Notes: generated by a model not told the origin, from the sequence alone. DNA of 39,404 bases from Devosia sp. (GCA_028290245.1 JAQGKG010000382.1:1-39404); one strand, 5' to 3'; positions 1 through 9,334 are shown, counted from the first letter of the stretch. Translations and numbers: made by a program.

Positions 1-89
1 TGCAGCCGCCTCACGAGCAAGTCACTTGCGCATCATCAGTCCCTGGCCCTCAGGACCCCCCTGAACCGAGGGATCGATTTGAGGGGATT

Positions 90-103
90 TCTGATTATTC
101 AGA
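90..103. promoter_or_regulatory. Inverted repeat upstream of the AHL synthase gene
   Basis: A perfect inverted repeat, TCTGA-TTAT-TCAGA, lies about 45 bases before the ATG of the luxI-type gene. It is shorter than a classical lux/tra box and no LuxR gene is visible here, so the binding protein is unknown. The position suits an operator or activator site. Confidence 0.35.
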
Positions 104-147
104 TAGCACGCATGTTTCCGCAAGAGCTTTGAGCGGAGAGAACGGCG

Positions 148-807
148 ATGATCGTTTCAATACAAACATTCGAGCATCGGGCCTATTCAGATGTGATCTT
201 GCAAATGTTTCAAGCACGCAAAAAGGTGTTTTTCGATACATTGCAGTGGGATGTCTCGGTTCAAGGTGAATGTGAACGGGACCAGTATGACGAGATGGAT
301 CCTGTGTACCTCGTCTGGTGCGACCAGGGGCGGTCCCGCCATTACGGCAGCATGAGACTGATGCCGACGACAGGGCCGACGCTTCTTCACGACGTCTTCA
401 GGTGCACTTTCCCTGATGCAGCCAGTTTGGCTGCCCCTGGCATATGGGAAGGCACACGCATGTGCCTCGACGAGGCGGCATTAGCGGCCGACTACCCTCA
501 GATTGCTCCGGGTCGGGCGTTCAGCCTTCTGCTGGTCGCGCTATGCGAATTTGCATTGGAACACGGTATACATACCCTGGTTTCAAATTATGAACCGCAC
601 GTCAAACGGCTCTACTCCCGAGCGGGGGCGCGTGTTCATGAGCTGGGGCGCGCAGAAGGCTTCGGGCGATCGCCGGTGTGTTGCGGCGCATTCGAAATCT
701 CGCTGGATGTGCTGACGACGATGCGAGAAAAGCTGGCTGTTGCGGGACCAATTTATCGAAGGCCAGGAAAAGCTCCTCCCGCTATATCGACATTTTGCGC
801 CGCTTAA
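148..807 (+). CDS. Acyl-homoserine-lactone synthase, LuxI family
   Basis: Makes an N-acyl-homoserine lactone signal from S-adenosylmethionine and an acyl-carrier-protein-bound acyl chain in the cytoplasm. The 219-residue protein has the usual family length and carries all the residues conserved in LuxI proteins: R24, F28, W34, D45, D48, R70 (in GSMRL), E101 and R104 (in WEGTR). A GGAG ribosome site (134-137) sits 10 bases before the ATG. The last 25 residues are a poorly conserved proline-rich tail. The next gene downstream is an OmpR-type regulator rather than a LuxR receptor, and no luxR/traR is in the window, so the cognate receptor must lie elsewhere. Which acyl chain it uses cannot be read from the sequence. 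It could correspond to a TraI-like synthase controlling conjugation, but it sits 15 kb or more from the tra genes. Confidence 0.93.
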   Translation: MIVSIQTFEHRAYSDVILQMFQARKKVFFDTLQWDVSVQGECERDQYDEMDPVYLVWCDQGRSRHYGSMRLMPTTGPTLLHDVFRCTFPDAASLAAPGIWEGTRMCLDEAALAADYPQIAPGRAFSLLLVALCEFALEHGIHTLVSNYEPHVKRLYSRAGARVHELGRAEGFGRSPVCCGAFEISLDVLTTMREKLAVAGPIYRRPGKAPPAISTFCAA

Positions 808-917
808 GCGGGCTTGGGTGCTGCATGGCTGTCCGCCTCGCGTCTATTGCGGTTGGTCGCCTTCCAAACCCGGTGTCGATCACTACTAATGACGCGGGAT
901 AAGATTGGGCTCGTCAC

Positions 918-1625
918 ATGGCATCGATCATAATCGCTTCCACTGACGTAGATTACTATTTGCTGCTTTCGCACATCCTGGCGGAGGCTGGGTTTACGGT
1001 CCTATTGGCGTCGGGCGTGGAAGAAATTATCCATATCAGCCATGAGGCCAATCCGATCGCCATCCTTCTCGACTGTCGTTCGGGCGACAGCCTCGCTATC
1101 GATGCCTGCCTTGATCTCAAGCGTGATGCTACGACTTTCGGAATTCCGACAGTGGCGTTGATCGGTCCTGGGGCCGAACAGCAATATCTGAGCCTGATGA
1201 AAGCGGGGATAGATGAAAGCTTCGTGCGTCCAATTACTCCACGCAAACTCATAGGCTTTTTTGAGAGGCTCGCGGGGCGGATGGCCAGCCGCAGCGATAA
1301 GGACGGCAGGGCGGCGCTCGTCTACGTAGACATCGAGATTGACCTCGATGCACATCGTGTCTCACGCAATGGTCGACCAATTCATCTGGGTCCAATCGAA
1401 TTTCGGATGCTTCGACATCTGATCGAACATGCCGGGCAGGTTTGTTCGCGCGACGCCCTGGTCGAGGCGGCATGGCAACAGGGGCGGTATGTTGATCGGC
1501 GGACGGTCAATGTGCACATCGGCCGGCTTCGACATGTCTTGGGGGAAAGCGGCGGTGACATCATTCGCACGGTACGCTCTGCCGGCTACATTCTCGATCC
1601 GCCCGTCCAGCCGTCGCGCGATTAG
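918..1625 (+). CDS. OmpR/PhoB-type response regulator with atypical receiver
   Basis: A 235-residue two-domain DNA-binding regulator. Residues 1-120 fold like a receiver domain and keep the phospho-acceptor position (D52 in LLDCR). The N-terminal acidic pair is replaced by STDVD (residues 8-12), and the invariant lysine of the KP motif is an arginine (R104-P105). Residues about 137-230 are a clear winged helix (start DAHRVSRNG, then EFRMLRHLIEHAG, recognition region VDRRTVNVHIGRLR). The missing lysine suggests weak or absent phosphorylation control, so it may work as a phosphorylation-independent regulator. No histidine kinase is nearby. It is 110 bases after the AHL synthase and 25 bases before the amidohydrolase, so it may belong to a transcript with either. 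Confidence 0.9.
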   Translation: MASIIIASTDVDYYLLLSHILAEAGFTVLLASGVEEIIHISHEANPIAILLDCRSGDSLAIDACLDLKRDATTFGIPTVALIGPGAEQQYLSLMKAGIDESFVRPITPRKLIGFFERLAGRMASRSDKDGRAALVYVDIEIDLDAHRVSRNGRPIHLGPIEFRMLRHLIEHAGQVCSRDALVEAAWQQGRYVDRRTVNVHIGRLRHVLGESGGDIIRTVRSAGYILDPPVQPSRD

Positions 1626-1650
1626 TACCACATCCGGTAGGGGCACTGAA

Positions 1651-3048
1651 TTGGATTTGATCATTACCAACACGGCCATAATTACGGGCGATGGAACCAC
1701 ACTCCATCCCACCGGCCAGATCGGTATTGCCAACGGTCAAATCGCGGCGATATCAGTCGGGCAAGAGCAATTGTCGATGCCCGGCATTCCGATGCTTGAC
1801 GCAGGTGGCGCGACCAGCTTTCCAGGCGTCATCAACGGCCACGCCCATGGGTGCATACATGGACCGGCAATGCCCAGCGGCTCAAAGCCGTTGCTCCCTT
1901 CCGACGTCAGCTACTTTCGAAATCGACATTTGCTTGGTGGAACCACAACTCTTTTGAACGTTTGCGGCCTATCGTTGCCGCATGAAGTCGACGGCGGTCG
2001 GCAGGCCTCGCATCCGCTTCGGATATTTGTCACGACTGCACATACAGCTCACTCCGTCAGTGCGGCTCTCGACCTCGATGGCAGCGGCCTGGGACAGCGC
2101 CACCTGACGGCAACGGTCGAAGAGGCTATCGAGAGCGGTGCGGTCGCGCTTGGAGAAGGAGGAGGAGGCCAGACCCTGGGTGGGGGCGCACAGGACTACC
2201 GGTTCTTGCCTCAAGCCATTCTAAAGACAACCGACATTTTGATTGAAGCTCGCGATGCGAGGCGTCTCAAAGAACTCTTGCTCGGCCGCACCCTTAAAGA
2301 CCCAACGTTTCCGCTGGATACGCAATTCATCGCATTGTGCGATGAACTTGGTCGCCTCCGCCGGTCGACCGCTGAAACCGTAGCAAAGACCATCGCCGGG
2401 TCGGTCATGAAACCGGTCCGAAATGCACTCCTTGGTCTCGCGGAATTGGCAGAGGCATCCGCGCGGACTGGCCTAACGGCAATCCTTCATAACGCCGTGC
2501 CGTCTGCGGAACACATCCTGGGTCTGGCAAGAGCTATGCCATCTGCGCGTCTGATCGCCGCGCATTGCAATCATCCTTCGTTTACGCCGGAAGAGGCTGT
2601 TGTAACTGCAAGGCTGTTGCGCGACGCCGGGGTTTTGATCGATGTCAGCACACTCGATTGCATCTCCACCCATTGGCGCAATACTGCCGAGAACCTGGAC
2701 GCCTTGATCAGCGAGGGTTTGGTCGACACGCTTTCAACCGACTTTGCTGGCGGCCACTGGGACGGAATTTTGGAGGCAGTGCACCGCATGATCGTTTCGG
2801 GGCAGTTGTCGGCACCAAAGGCAGTCGCACTGGCGACCGGAAATGTGGCTTCCGTGTTTGGGGCGTTCCACAATGCAGGACGCCTGGAAGTTGGAAAGCG
2901 AGCCGATATTACGATTGCTGATAGTCTGAATGTAAGCCGAGTGCGCCATGTGATCATAGGCGGCAGACCCGTGGTTCAAGACGGCGTTATCATTAGCACA
3001 GCGCAGCACAACGATCCGGTTCATCGCAAACCTGAGTTGCCGGTATGA
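1651..3048 (+). CDS. Amidohydrolase superfamily protein (TTG start)
   Basis: A metal-dependent hydrolase of 465 residues that likely opens a cyclic amide or similar C-N bond. The N-terminal beta-sandwich segment (DLIITNTAIITGDG) leads to the metal-binding HxH motif (H64, H66 in NGHAHG). Further expected ligands are the histidines of AAHCNH and the aspartate of LSTDFAGG. The C-terminus returns to the sandwich fold (GRLEVGKRADITI). I chose TTG 1651 because the protein similarity begins there and a GGTAGGGG ribosome site lies just upstream; the frame is open further upstream, but only inside the response-regulator gene. A glycine-rich stretch follows GEG near residue 170. It converges with the minus-strand operon, 3 bases apart. 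Members act on dihydropyrimidines, hydantoins, lactams and enamides; the substrate here is unknown. Confidence 0.8.
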   Translation: MDLIITNTAIITGDGTTLHPTGQIGIANGQIAAISVGQEQLSMPGIPMLDAGGATSFPGVINGHAHGCIHGPAMPSGSKPLLPSDVSYFRNRHLLGGTTTLLNVCGLSLPHEVDGGRQASHPLRIFVTTAHTAHSVSAALDLDGSGLGQRHLTATVEEAIESGAVALGEGGGGQTLGGGAQDYRFLPQAILKTTDILIEARDARRLKELLLGRTLKDPTFPLDTQFIALCDELGRLRRSTAETVAKTIAGSVMKPVRNALLGLAELAEASARTGLTAILHNAVPSAEHILGLARAMPSARLIAAHCNHPSFTPEEAVVTARLLRDAGVLIDVSTLDCISTHWRNTAENLDALISEGLVDTLSTDFAGGHWDGILEAVHRMIVSGQLSAPKAVALATGNVASVFGAFHNAGRLEVGKRADITIADSLNVSRVRHVIIGGRPVVQDGVIISTAQHNDPVHRKPELPV

Positions 3049-3051
3049 CCC

Positions 3052-4401
3052 TCAATTGATTAAGGGCGTTTGGGCGAGGGTGAGCTGCAGCTTATCCAGA
3101 TCGCATTGATCGGGCTCAGTGGCGTCCAGCAAACGTTGGCACTGAACATCCGAAATTCGACCGTTGGCCAAGTCACGAAACTTGCGCCGAACGTCTTGAC
3201 CCGAGAGATCGGCTGGACCAATGGGGCGCAAAGTCTCCAGGGCATCTCCGGCCTTGCGGATAACGCGCACCCTGGCGAGCGTGTCACGCGGAAAGCGTTG
3301 GTCAATCGTCGGGCACACTTCCAAATCAATCCGAGCGGCCAACGTTGGGATGCGATCGTCGCCCAAAAGATCTTGGGTAATCGGGGACAAGGCCTCGGGG
3401 CCACGAAGCACCAACGCCGCCAGGCAAAATGGCAGACTGTATTGCGCCTCTACGAGGTTATCTGGCGCGAGCTTATTGGCAAGGCGCAGCGCCCAAGCAA
3501 AGGTCGCGACCTCGATTCGAGAAATGCTATCGGTCTCCAGAGTGACGTTTTCCATCAGGGATCGATAGGCATCGAGTGCAGGGTGGATATAGCGACAACA
3601 TGCATATCGCTTAAAGTAGGTTTCCAGGATCAGAGTGGGATTGAGCGCGTCGCCGATTGGCGGGCGATAGTCATAATGGGATTTGTGGTCCAGCAGATCT
3701 TTTGGCCCGGTAAATTTCTCGCGCGATAGATCGATTGCCATCAGAGCCTGTACCGTGCTGATCGGGATGCCCTCCTTTGCCCAATTGCCGGTTTGCCGCG
3801 CGCAACCGGAGCTGCCATTGGCTTGCTGGTTGGGCGCCCAAACACCTGCAATGGCCAGAGCGTTAGAAAGTTGGTCGCTATTGAGCCCAGCCAGTCGGCC
3901 ACAGGCCGCAACCACGCCCAGGCCCACCCACCGTCCGGACTGATAAGTTTGGGCTTTCTCATACTGCTGGGCAGCGGACGACCTGATCGCGACTTCGTAT
4001 CCAATCGCAATGGCCGTAAGGATTTGAGGAGTTGAAGGCTGCGTCCGGGAAGCTTGAGCCAGCACTGCCGGGACAATCGCGGAACCTGGATGCCCTCGCG
4101 CCATGCGATGTCCGTCGTCGAAATCGAGAGAGGATGCCGCCACGGCATTGCACCAGCTAGCGCCGACCACACTTAATCGGCGTAGAGTAAACCAGACCGG
4201 CGCATCACCATTCGCGAAGGTCGAATAAGCCAACTGTCGTGCTGATATGGCCGGCTGTGCAGAAACGCCGGCGAGGCAGGACGCTACATTGTCGAGCACA
4301 CAGTCGATCGCCTTTGAGACAACAGCAGCAGACATTGCCTCGGTGGGGTATTGGAGGATCTGGGCTGCCAGACGTTCCGTAAGATACTGAGCCTCACTCA
4401 T
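3052..4401 (-). CDS. MmgE/PrpD family protein
   Basis: A 449-residue protein of the 2-methylcitrate dehydratase/aconitate decarboxylase fold. Family hallmarks are the N-terminal helix with CVLDNVASCLAG, the segment SLDFDDGHRMARGHPGSAIVPA (residues about 92-113) that contributes to the active site, and AIAIGYEV. Family members dehydrate or decarboxylate small hydroxy-tricarboxylates, but many in catabolic operons have unassigned substrates. It is the last gene of the operon and its ATG overlaps the end of the preceding gene by 8 bases, which suggests translational coupling. With no prpB/prpC nearby, a methylcitrate-cycle role is unlikely; processing of an intermediate in the operon's own pathway is the better guess. 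Confidence 0.88.
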   Translation of the reverse strand: MSEAQYLTERLAAQILQYPTEAMSAAVVSKAIDCVLDNVASCLAGVSAQPAISARQLAYSTFANGDAPVWFTLRRLSVVGASWCNAVAASSLDFDDGHRMARGHPGSAIVPAVLAQASRTQPSTPQILTAIAIGYEVAIRSSAAQQYEKAQTYQSGRWVGLGVVAACGRLAGLNSDQLSNALAIAGVWAPNQQANGSSGCARQTGNWAKEGIPISTVQALMAIDLSREKFTGPKDLLDHKSHYDYRPPIGDALNPTLILETYFKRYACCRYIHPALDAYRSLMENVTLETDSISRIEVATFAWALRLANKLAPDNLVEAQYSLPFCLAALVLRGPEALSPITQDLLGDDRIPTLAARIDLEVCPTIDQRFPRDTLARVRVIRKAGDALETLRPIGPADLSGQDVRRKFRDLANGRISDVQCQRLLDATEPDQCDLDKLQLTLAQTPLIN

Positions 4402-5497
4402 GGGTGACAGTGCTACTGCCTGGGGACCGGCCCACCTGAAGCCGGGATAAAGATGCTGCTACAAAGGCTTCAAAAATGTACTCTGCTACGTAGAGGTCGA
4501 GACTGGGTAACCCAACACAGGTGATATGCGTCGGACCGCGGCTCGGCGTACGCCCGACGACATGTCCGGCAAAATCGCGCACACCGAGCGTCTGTCCTTC
4601 AGTTTCCAACGTTGAACCGCGTCGGGAGAAGTAGAGCGCAATCGACTGTGAATTGCGGGCGCTGACCATAGCTAAATCGTCACAGACGACTATCCCATTT
4701 TGCAGGACATGGGTCAGATACTCGACAGGCGTTTCGTCACCACCGAGATGGAGGACAACCGCCTCTGGAGCCACTTCGTGCGCCGCAAAGACCGGGGATT
4801 TTGCATTTGAAGCAGTTATGATGAAGTCGGCCTGTAACAGGTTAGCGTTATCGGTCACAGGGACGATCGGAGCCGTAATCTGCGGCAGTGAATGAGCAAA
4901 TGCTTCAGCGGTCTGACGAGATCGCGTTCTGACCCACAATATTTCCAGTCGGGCGCCTAGCACGGCTCCAAGTGCCAAACCGATACTGCGCGCAATCGGG
5001 CCCCCGCCAAAGAGAAAGACTTTGATAGTTTTGCGTTCGGCGAGCACAGACTCGGCGACCACGCTGGCATAGGTTGCGGTGCGTGCTGCCGAGATATCCG
5101 TGCCTTCGAGAAAGCATACTGGACGCATGGTGAACTTATCTAAAAGCAGGATCGTCGAGAATGAGCGCTCAAGGCCGAAATGCCGGTTTGCCGCGTTGGC
5201 GCCGACGATTTTGACGCTCGCTAGCCTGGGACCGATCGATGATAGGGCAGACAGCTTCCACCCAAGGCGTTCGTCACCGAATTGATCGCGGAGCGCGGCA
5301 TAACTGGCTGACGCCCATAGCTCGGTTTCGCTGGGAAGAAGAACCGACTTCTTGCCTATGCTCAAACCGGCCCGAAGGTCTTTCCACATCTGGACGGCGC
5401 GATCATGAAGCACTTTCGGATCGAGCTCGATGCCGGATTGCGCTAGATCGGCCGACGATATCAGTAGAGGGGGAAAGGCAAATCTATCGCGTTCCAA
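4394..5497 (-). CDS. Ornithine cyclodeaminase/mu-crystallin family protein
   Basis: An NAD(P)-dependent protein of about 367 residues. The middle contains the family signature (ASVKIVGANAANR, then LLLDKFTMRP, then EGTDISAARTATYAS), followed by a Rossmann nucleotide-binding motif (FLFGGGPIARSIG). The family includes ornithine cyclodeaminase, alanine dehydrogenases, ketimine reductases and amino-acid dehydrogenases of the SbnB type. Substrate residues are not diagnostic enough here to choose. I place the start at TTG 5497 because an AGGAG ribosome site stands 7 bases upstream; a GTG at 5521 is possible but lacks a ribosome site. A gap of about 200 bases separates it from the nitrilase gene, so an internal promoter is possible. 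Confidence 0.85.
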   Translation of the reverse strand: MERDRFAFPPLLISSADLAQSGIELDPKVLHDRAVQMWKDLRAGLSIGKKSVLLPSETELWASASYAALRDQFGDERLGWKLSALSSIGPRLASVKIVGANAANRHFGLERSFSTILLLDKFTMRPVCFLEGTDISAARTATYASVVAESVLAERKTIKVFLFGGGPIARSIGLALGAVLGARLEILWVRTRSRQTAEAFAHSLPQITAPIVPVTDNANLLQADFIITASNAKSPVFAAHEVAPEAVVLHLGGDETPVEYLTHVLQNGIVVCDDLAMVSARNSQSIALYFSRRGSTLETEGQTLGVRDFAGHVVGRTPSRGPTHITCVGLPSLDLYVAEYIFEAFVAASLSRLQVGRSPGSSTVTHE

Positions 5498-5720
5498 TGC
5501 TTCACTCCTCGCAGGTGCCACCTATCGAGGATGCATTGATTAGCCGGTTGGAAAAAGCCAAGGTTAGGGCAAATCAGCGGAGACGGTGACAACCGCTTTT
5601 TCACCCGCTAACGAACTTTTTTACCAGACAGCGTCGGCCGTTCACTAGTGATTACAAAATGCTCCCGATCGGCGCGCGTCTGCAATGATGTCGTTACTCT
5701 CGCAAAACCGCTGGCCGGTC

Positions 5721-6593
5721 TCAAGGTGGCGAAAGGGAAGGCGTTTCGGCAAGGTGACAGCCGCCGCAGTTGGAAAGCACCTGGCGATGCGACGCCATCG
5801 GGATAAGCTTACGAACCCTCTCGATCTCTGCAGTTTGCAGGTTGGCCAAGGTAAACCCGACACCATCCGATGCCCTGGCGATAACCTTTCCCCATGGGTC
5901 GCATACAAGGGAGTTGCCAAAACAGCTCCGCGGCGCTCCATCGGCGGATGGATAGGAACCCCACTGGCCACAAGCGACGAAATAGGCTTGAAATTCTATA
6001 GCGCGCGAACGGCAGAGCACATCCCAGTGATCCTGGCCGGTTTCCATAGTGAAGGCCGCAGGCAGGATCACGACGTCGACACGACGGCGCGCAAGCTCCC
6101 AAAACAGGTTTGAGAAGCGCAAATCGTAACAGATAGCGCATCCGATCCGAAGGCCGCAATGCTCGTAGACAAGCAAGCGGGACCCAGCTTTGACGGTCTC
6201 GGATTCCCCATAGCTGCGACCGGAAGGGGTCGTGATGTCGAAGAGATGGATTTTTCGGTAGCGGCCCACTTCCGCGCCGCAAGCGTCGAATACCACGGTC
6301 GTATTGTAAATCTTATCGTCGCCGTCGATGCGCTCCAACATGCTTCCTGCATGCACCCATGTGCGATGCTTTGCAGCAAAATCAGCTATTGCGCGATAGG
6401 CTTCGCCGTCAGGCAAGTTGTCGGCTGCGAGAAGCTTTTGTTGGGCGGTACCACCTGACCAGTCGAAATGTTCCGGCAGGACAATAAGATCCGGCTGGGA
6501 AGCATCGACGGCCTGTTTCATGAGGTCGGTTGCCTGTCGCAAATTGTGGGCGCGATCAGGCTGGGAATTCATCTGGATCATTGCCAGTTTCAT
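5721..6593 (-). CDS. Carbon-nitrogen hydrolase (nitrilase superfamily amidase)
   Basis: A 290-residue cytoplasmic amidase of the nitrilase superfamily, most like Nit1/Nit2 omega-amidases. The catalytic triad is visible: glutamate E41 in VLPEHFD, the lysine in GRYRKIHLFD, and the cysteine in AICYDLRF, with the following typical DVVILPAAF strand. Family members hydrolyse the terminal amide of omega-amidated dicarboxylic acids or similar compounds and release ammonia. Its ATG overlaps the stop of the RraA-like gene by 4 bases (ATGA), so the two are translationally coupled. In the pathway it probably deamidates an intermediate. Confidence 0.9.
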   Translation of the reverse strand: MKLAMIQMNSQPDRAHNLRQATDLMKQAVDASQPDLIVLPEHFDWSGGTAQQKLLAADNLPDGEAYRAIADFAAKHRTWVHAGSMLERIDGDDKIYNTTVVFDACGAEVGRYRKIHLFDITTPSGRSYGESETVKAGSRLLVYEHCGLRIGCAICYDLRFSNLFWELARRRVDVVILPAAFTMETGQDHWDVLCRSRAIEFQAYFVACGQWGSYPSADGAPRSCFGNSLVCDPWGKVIARASDGVGFTLANLQTAEIERVRKLIPMASHRQVLSNCGGCHLAETPSLSPP

Positions 6594-7243
6594 TGGCTGT
6601 TCTCGCGATCGAAATCGAAAATTGAATGGCCGGTCAGGAGATGTTGCCGTACGGCGAGCGATCGCTGCTGGCGCAATTTCGCCAAAACGGCGACTTCGTG
6701 CATGCGAGCGGGATCGGCGACGTATATGCCACTGTCATCTGCGAGAACGCAGTAACCTGACATGACTACAGTTCCACCGCAGGAGATCGGGAAATTGACC
6801 TCACCCCCAAGTTGGGTGTGTCGCGACGTTGTTTTCGCAGCGACGCCACGGCACCAAACGGGCAGACCATTGCTGGCGATTTCCGTCGGATCTGTGCAGG
6901 GACCATCAACGATAATGGCGGAAGCACCTTTGGCCTTGGCCGCCGTCGTGACGCCTCCTCCAACGCAGGCAAGGTCGTCGTGGTCAACCCTGGAAATGAC
7001 CAAGACATCCCCGGGCTCGAGCGTGTCGATCGCCATGTAGATGACACACCCGTCTCGACCTGGGGCGGCTACGGTGATGGCCCTGCCCATGGCCCGAGCG
7101 GGAAATACCGGGCGGACACCCGCAGTGATGAAGCCGGAAGACTCGAAGTGACCAATCGTGGCTGTTTCGATATCCGCAAGCAAAGCAAGGAGGTCTTGGT
7201 CCAGCGCTCCAGGGGGAGGCGCCGTCCGGTACATTGTTGGCAT
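6590..7243 (-). CDS. RraA family protein (HMG aldolase-like)
   Basis: A 217-residue protein of the RraA/4-hydroxy-4-methyl-2-oxoglutarate aldolase family. The recognisable parts are GRAITV, DTLEPGDVLVI, VGGGVTTAAKAKGASAIIVDG (divalent-metal and substrate loop region) and DDSGIYVADP near the C-terminus. Family members cleave hydroxy-dicarboxylate intermediates by a retro-aldol reaction or decarboxylate oxaloacetate-like acids; others inhibit RNase E. In a catabolic operon the aldolase role is more likely. I start at ATG 7243 because AGGCGG lies upstream and this leaves 25 bases after the dioxygenase stop; a longer frame to 7339 would overlap that gene by 71 bases. Confidence 0.85.
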   Translation of the reverse strand: MPTMYRTAPPPGALDQDLLALLADIETATIGHFESSGFITAGVRPVFPARAMGRAITVAAPGRDGCVIYMAIDTLEPGDVLVISRVDHDDLACVGGGVTTAAKAKGASAIIVDGPCTDPTEIASNGLPVWCRGVAAKTTSRHTQLGGEVNFPISCGGTVVMSGYCVLADDSGIYVADPARMHEVAVLAKLRQQRSLAVRQHLLTGHSIFDFDRENSQ

Positions 7244-7268
7244 TTTCAAATTCCGCCTGCTTGGGGGC

Positions 7269-8135
7269 TTAGACTGGCCGTTCGCCGGCAGTTGTGGTGC
7301 GGTGCATGATCCGGATCGAGTTGGGATCGAAGGAGTCACGCCGGTGCATAGTGCAGCGGTTGTCCCACATCATGATGTCGCCGGCATTCCACTGCTGAAC
7401 AAATACGTCTTCGGTGTTGGTCGTATGCTCCCAAAGCTGGGCGATGAGGTCGGCGCTCTCGCCCAGGGGCATTCCGACGATCCATGCACCATCCGCAGTG
7501 CCGCCGAGATAGAGGGCATCACGACCCGTTTCGCCATGCGTCCGAACCAGCGGATGCACCATGCCGACCCATTCTCGGAAGTCCTCTGACGTCGGCTTGC
7601 TCCTGCCCAAGCGCAACTTGCCGGTTTTGTCGTACGTGCTTTGGAAGAAAATCTGGCGTTTGGCCACAACGTCGCGGAGATGTTTCGGGAGCGTGTCATA
7701 GGCTTGATAGGTGGAGAGAAAGTAGGTGTCGCCCCCGGTTTCAGGCACCTGCACCGCCCGCAGAATTGCACCGGCTGGCGGCTTTTCGTAGAACCATGTG
7801 TCGGTGTGCCAGGTGGCTTCGCTGTTACCCATTGCACCGCTGGGACGGCCATCTTTCATAGCGTTGCTGATGACCAGGATTTCAGGGTGTGTGGGATGTC
7901 CACCTTCCTGGAGCTGTTTAGGGTGAATGACGAACTCGCCAAAGTGGGTTGAAAAATCGACTTGTTGTTGGTCGTTGATGTTGGCATCGCGAAACCTGAT
8001 GACGCCATACTGCAGCCAAAATTCGCGGACCGTTGCAATATCCTCCGCAGTATAGTCATTAAAGTCGAAGCCTCGGATGTCTGCGCAGACATTGCTATCG
8101 TGCTGGATGGCCGTAATTTTGTTCTTGGTCAGCAT
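7269..8135 (-). CDS. TauD/TfdA family 2-oxoglutarate-dependent dioxygenase
   Basis: A 288-residue Fe(II)/2-oxoglutarate oxygenase. The facial triad is visible: H110 and D112 in WHTDTWF, and the distal histidine in RCTMHRRD. The 2-oxoglutarate-binding arginine lies in RIMHRTT near the C-terminus. Family members hydroxylate small substrates and thereby release sulfite, an aryl alcohol or an amine. A strong ribosome site (GGAGG) lies 9 bases before ATG 8135; an ATG 36 bases further upstream has none. It follows the transporter genes in the same operon, so it likely performs the first oxidative step on the imported compound. Confidence 0.92.
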   Translation of the reverse strand: MLTKNKITAIQHDSNVCADIRGFDFNDYTAEDIATVREFWLQYGVIRFRDANINDQQQVDFSTHFGEFVIHPKQLQEGGHPTHPEILVISNAMKDGRPSGAMGNSEATWHTDTWFYEKPPAGAILRAVQVPETGGDTYFLSTYQAYDTLPKHLRDVVAKRQIFFQSTYDKTGKLRLGRSKPTSEDFREWVGMVHPLVRTHGETGRDALYLGGTADGAWIVGMPLGESADLIAQLWEHTTNTEDVFVQQWNAGDIMMWDNRCTMHRRDSFDPNSIRIMHRTTTAGERPV

Positions 8136-8248
8136 CTTTTCTACCTCCGCTGGAATTGATGATTTCGACAATTACAAAATAGATCTGGGAAACCCCCTAC
8201 GTCCAATATCAATTGACGCTCATTGATAGTCCGTTTTTATTAATCCAC

Positions 8249-9334
8249 TCAGTGGATGAGGAGCTTTATCGCCGCAGGTTCGACGGTCAGTTCGATGGCG
8301 ACGTCAATGGCCAATTGGCCGCCCCGCGCGGCGCTGATGAGCGCTTTGAAAATCGTATTGCTCTGGTGCCGGCACCACACTTCCAGATAGGCTCCCAGAT
8401 TTACGATCTTGATGATCTTGACCGGCAACACGTTGATTGGATGTTCGGTCGAGGTGTTCACCTCGATCCAACGCAGGGCTTCTGGCCGAATACTACAGAA
8501 TGCGATTTCCGAGGAAACCGTGGCAGGGGAAGCGGCCAGCAGCTCCAGACCGGTTTCGGCGATCCGGACCCGCTGGATGCCCCCGCCATTGGCAGTCGGG
8601 GTAACGGCGAAGATGTTCGACTTTCCGATAAAATCGGCGACGAACGTCGACTGTGGTGCGCGGTAGAGCTCTGAGGGGGAGCCAACCTGAGCAATGACGC
8701 CTTCGTGCATGACCACGATCCGGTCGGACATGGCCATTGCTTCCTCCTGATCGTGGGTCACATAAACGAAGGTGATGCCCAGTTCGCGCTGAACATCCTT
8801 GAGCTCGATACGCATGGCTTCGCGCAGCTTCAGGTCGAGGTTCGAGAGAGGCTCATCCAACAGCAGAAGCGATGGACGGGGGGCGATGGCCCGAGCGAGG
8901 GCGGTGCGTTGTTGCTGACCGCCGGATAGCGCTTTGGGGTAACGGTGTTCGAGACCATCGAGATGAACACTCTGCAGTGCCTTCTTGACCTGAGTGTCGA
9001 CCTCGTCTCGGCTCTTGCCCTGCATCTTGAGGCCGAAACCGACATTTTGGGCGACGGTCATATGGGGGAACAGGGCGTAGTTCTGGAACACCAGGCCGAC
9101 CTGACGTTTTTCCGGCGGCACGCCGCTTTGTTCGACACCACGGATCCTGATCTGCCCGCTTGAGGGCGCGATAAAGCCTGCGATCATGTTCAAAGTGGTG
9201 GTTTTGCCGCATCCCGAGGGGCCGAGGATGCTGACGAACTCGCCATGGGGCACGACAAGGTCGATTTCACGAACGATTTGGCTGGCGCCAAAATTCTTGC
9301 TTAAATTGATCAGCTCGATATCGCTGGTGCTCAT
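8249..9334 (-). CDS. ABC transporter ATP-binding protein (PotA-like)
   Basis: The 361-residue ATPase of a polyamine/opine-type importer, on the inner face of the membrane. Walker A is GPSGCGKTT (residues 38-46), the signature is LSGGQQQRTALARAI, Walker B is LLLLDEPLSNLD, and the switch histidine is in THDQEEAM. The C-terminal third is a TOBE-type regulatory domain, as in PotA. Its ATG overlaps the stop of the upstream permease gene (ATGA). Its own stop codon lies inside a small palindrome (ATCCACT-G-AGTGGAT, 8243-8257). Confidence 0.95.
   Translation of the reverse strand: MSTSDIELINLSKNFGASQIVREIDLVVPHGEFVSILGPSGCGKTTTLNMIAGFIAPSSGQIRIRGVEQSGVPPEKRQVGLVFQNYALFPHMTVAQNVGFGLKMQGKSRDEVDTQVKKALQSVHLDGLEHRYPKALSGGQQQRTALARAIAPRPSLLLLDEPLSNLDLKLREAMRIELKDVQRELGITFVYVTHDQEEAMAMSDRIVVMHEGVIAQVGSPSELYRAPQSTFVADFIGKSNIFAVTPTANGGGIQRVRIAETGLELLAASPATVSSEIAFCSIRPEALRWIEVNTSTEHPINVLPVKIIKIVNLGAYLEVWCRHQSNTIFKALISAARGGQLAIDVAIELTVEPAAIKLLIH

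Noticed and set aside
1..147. End of an upstream gene or an attachment site at the left edge
   Set aside because: No frame or repeat in these bases is long enough to judge; only the inverted repeat at 90-103 stands out.
1429..1650. N-terminal extension of the amidohydrolase
   Set aside because: It overlaps the response-regulator gene and has no family similarity; the TTG at 1651 has a ribosome site and starts the domain.
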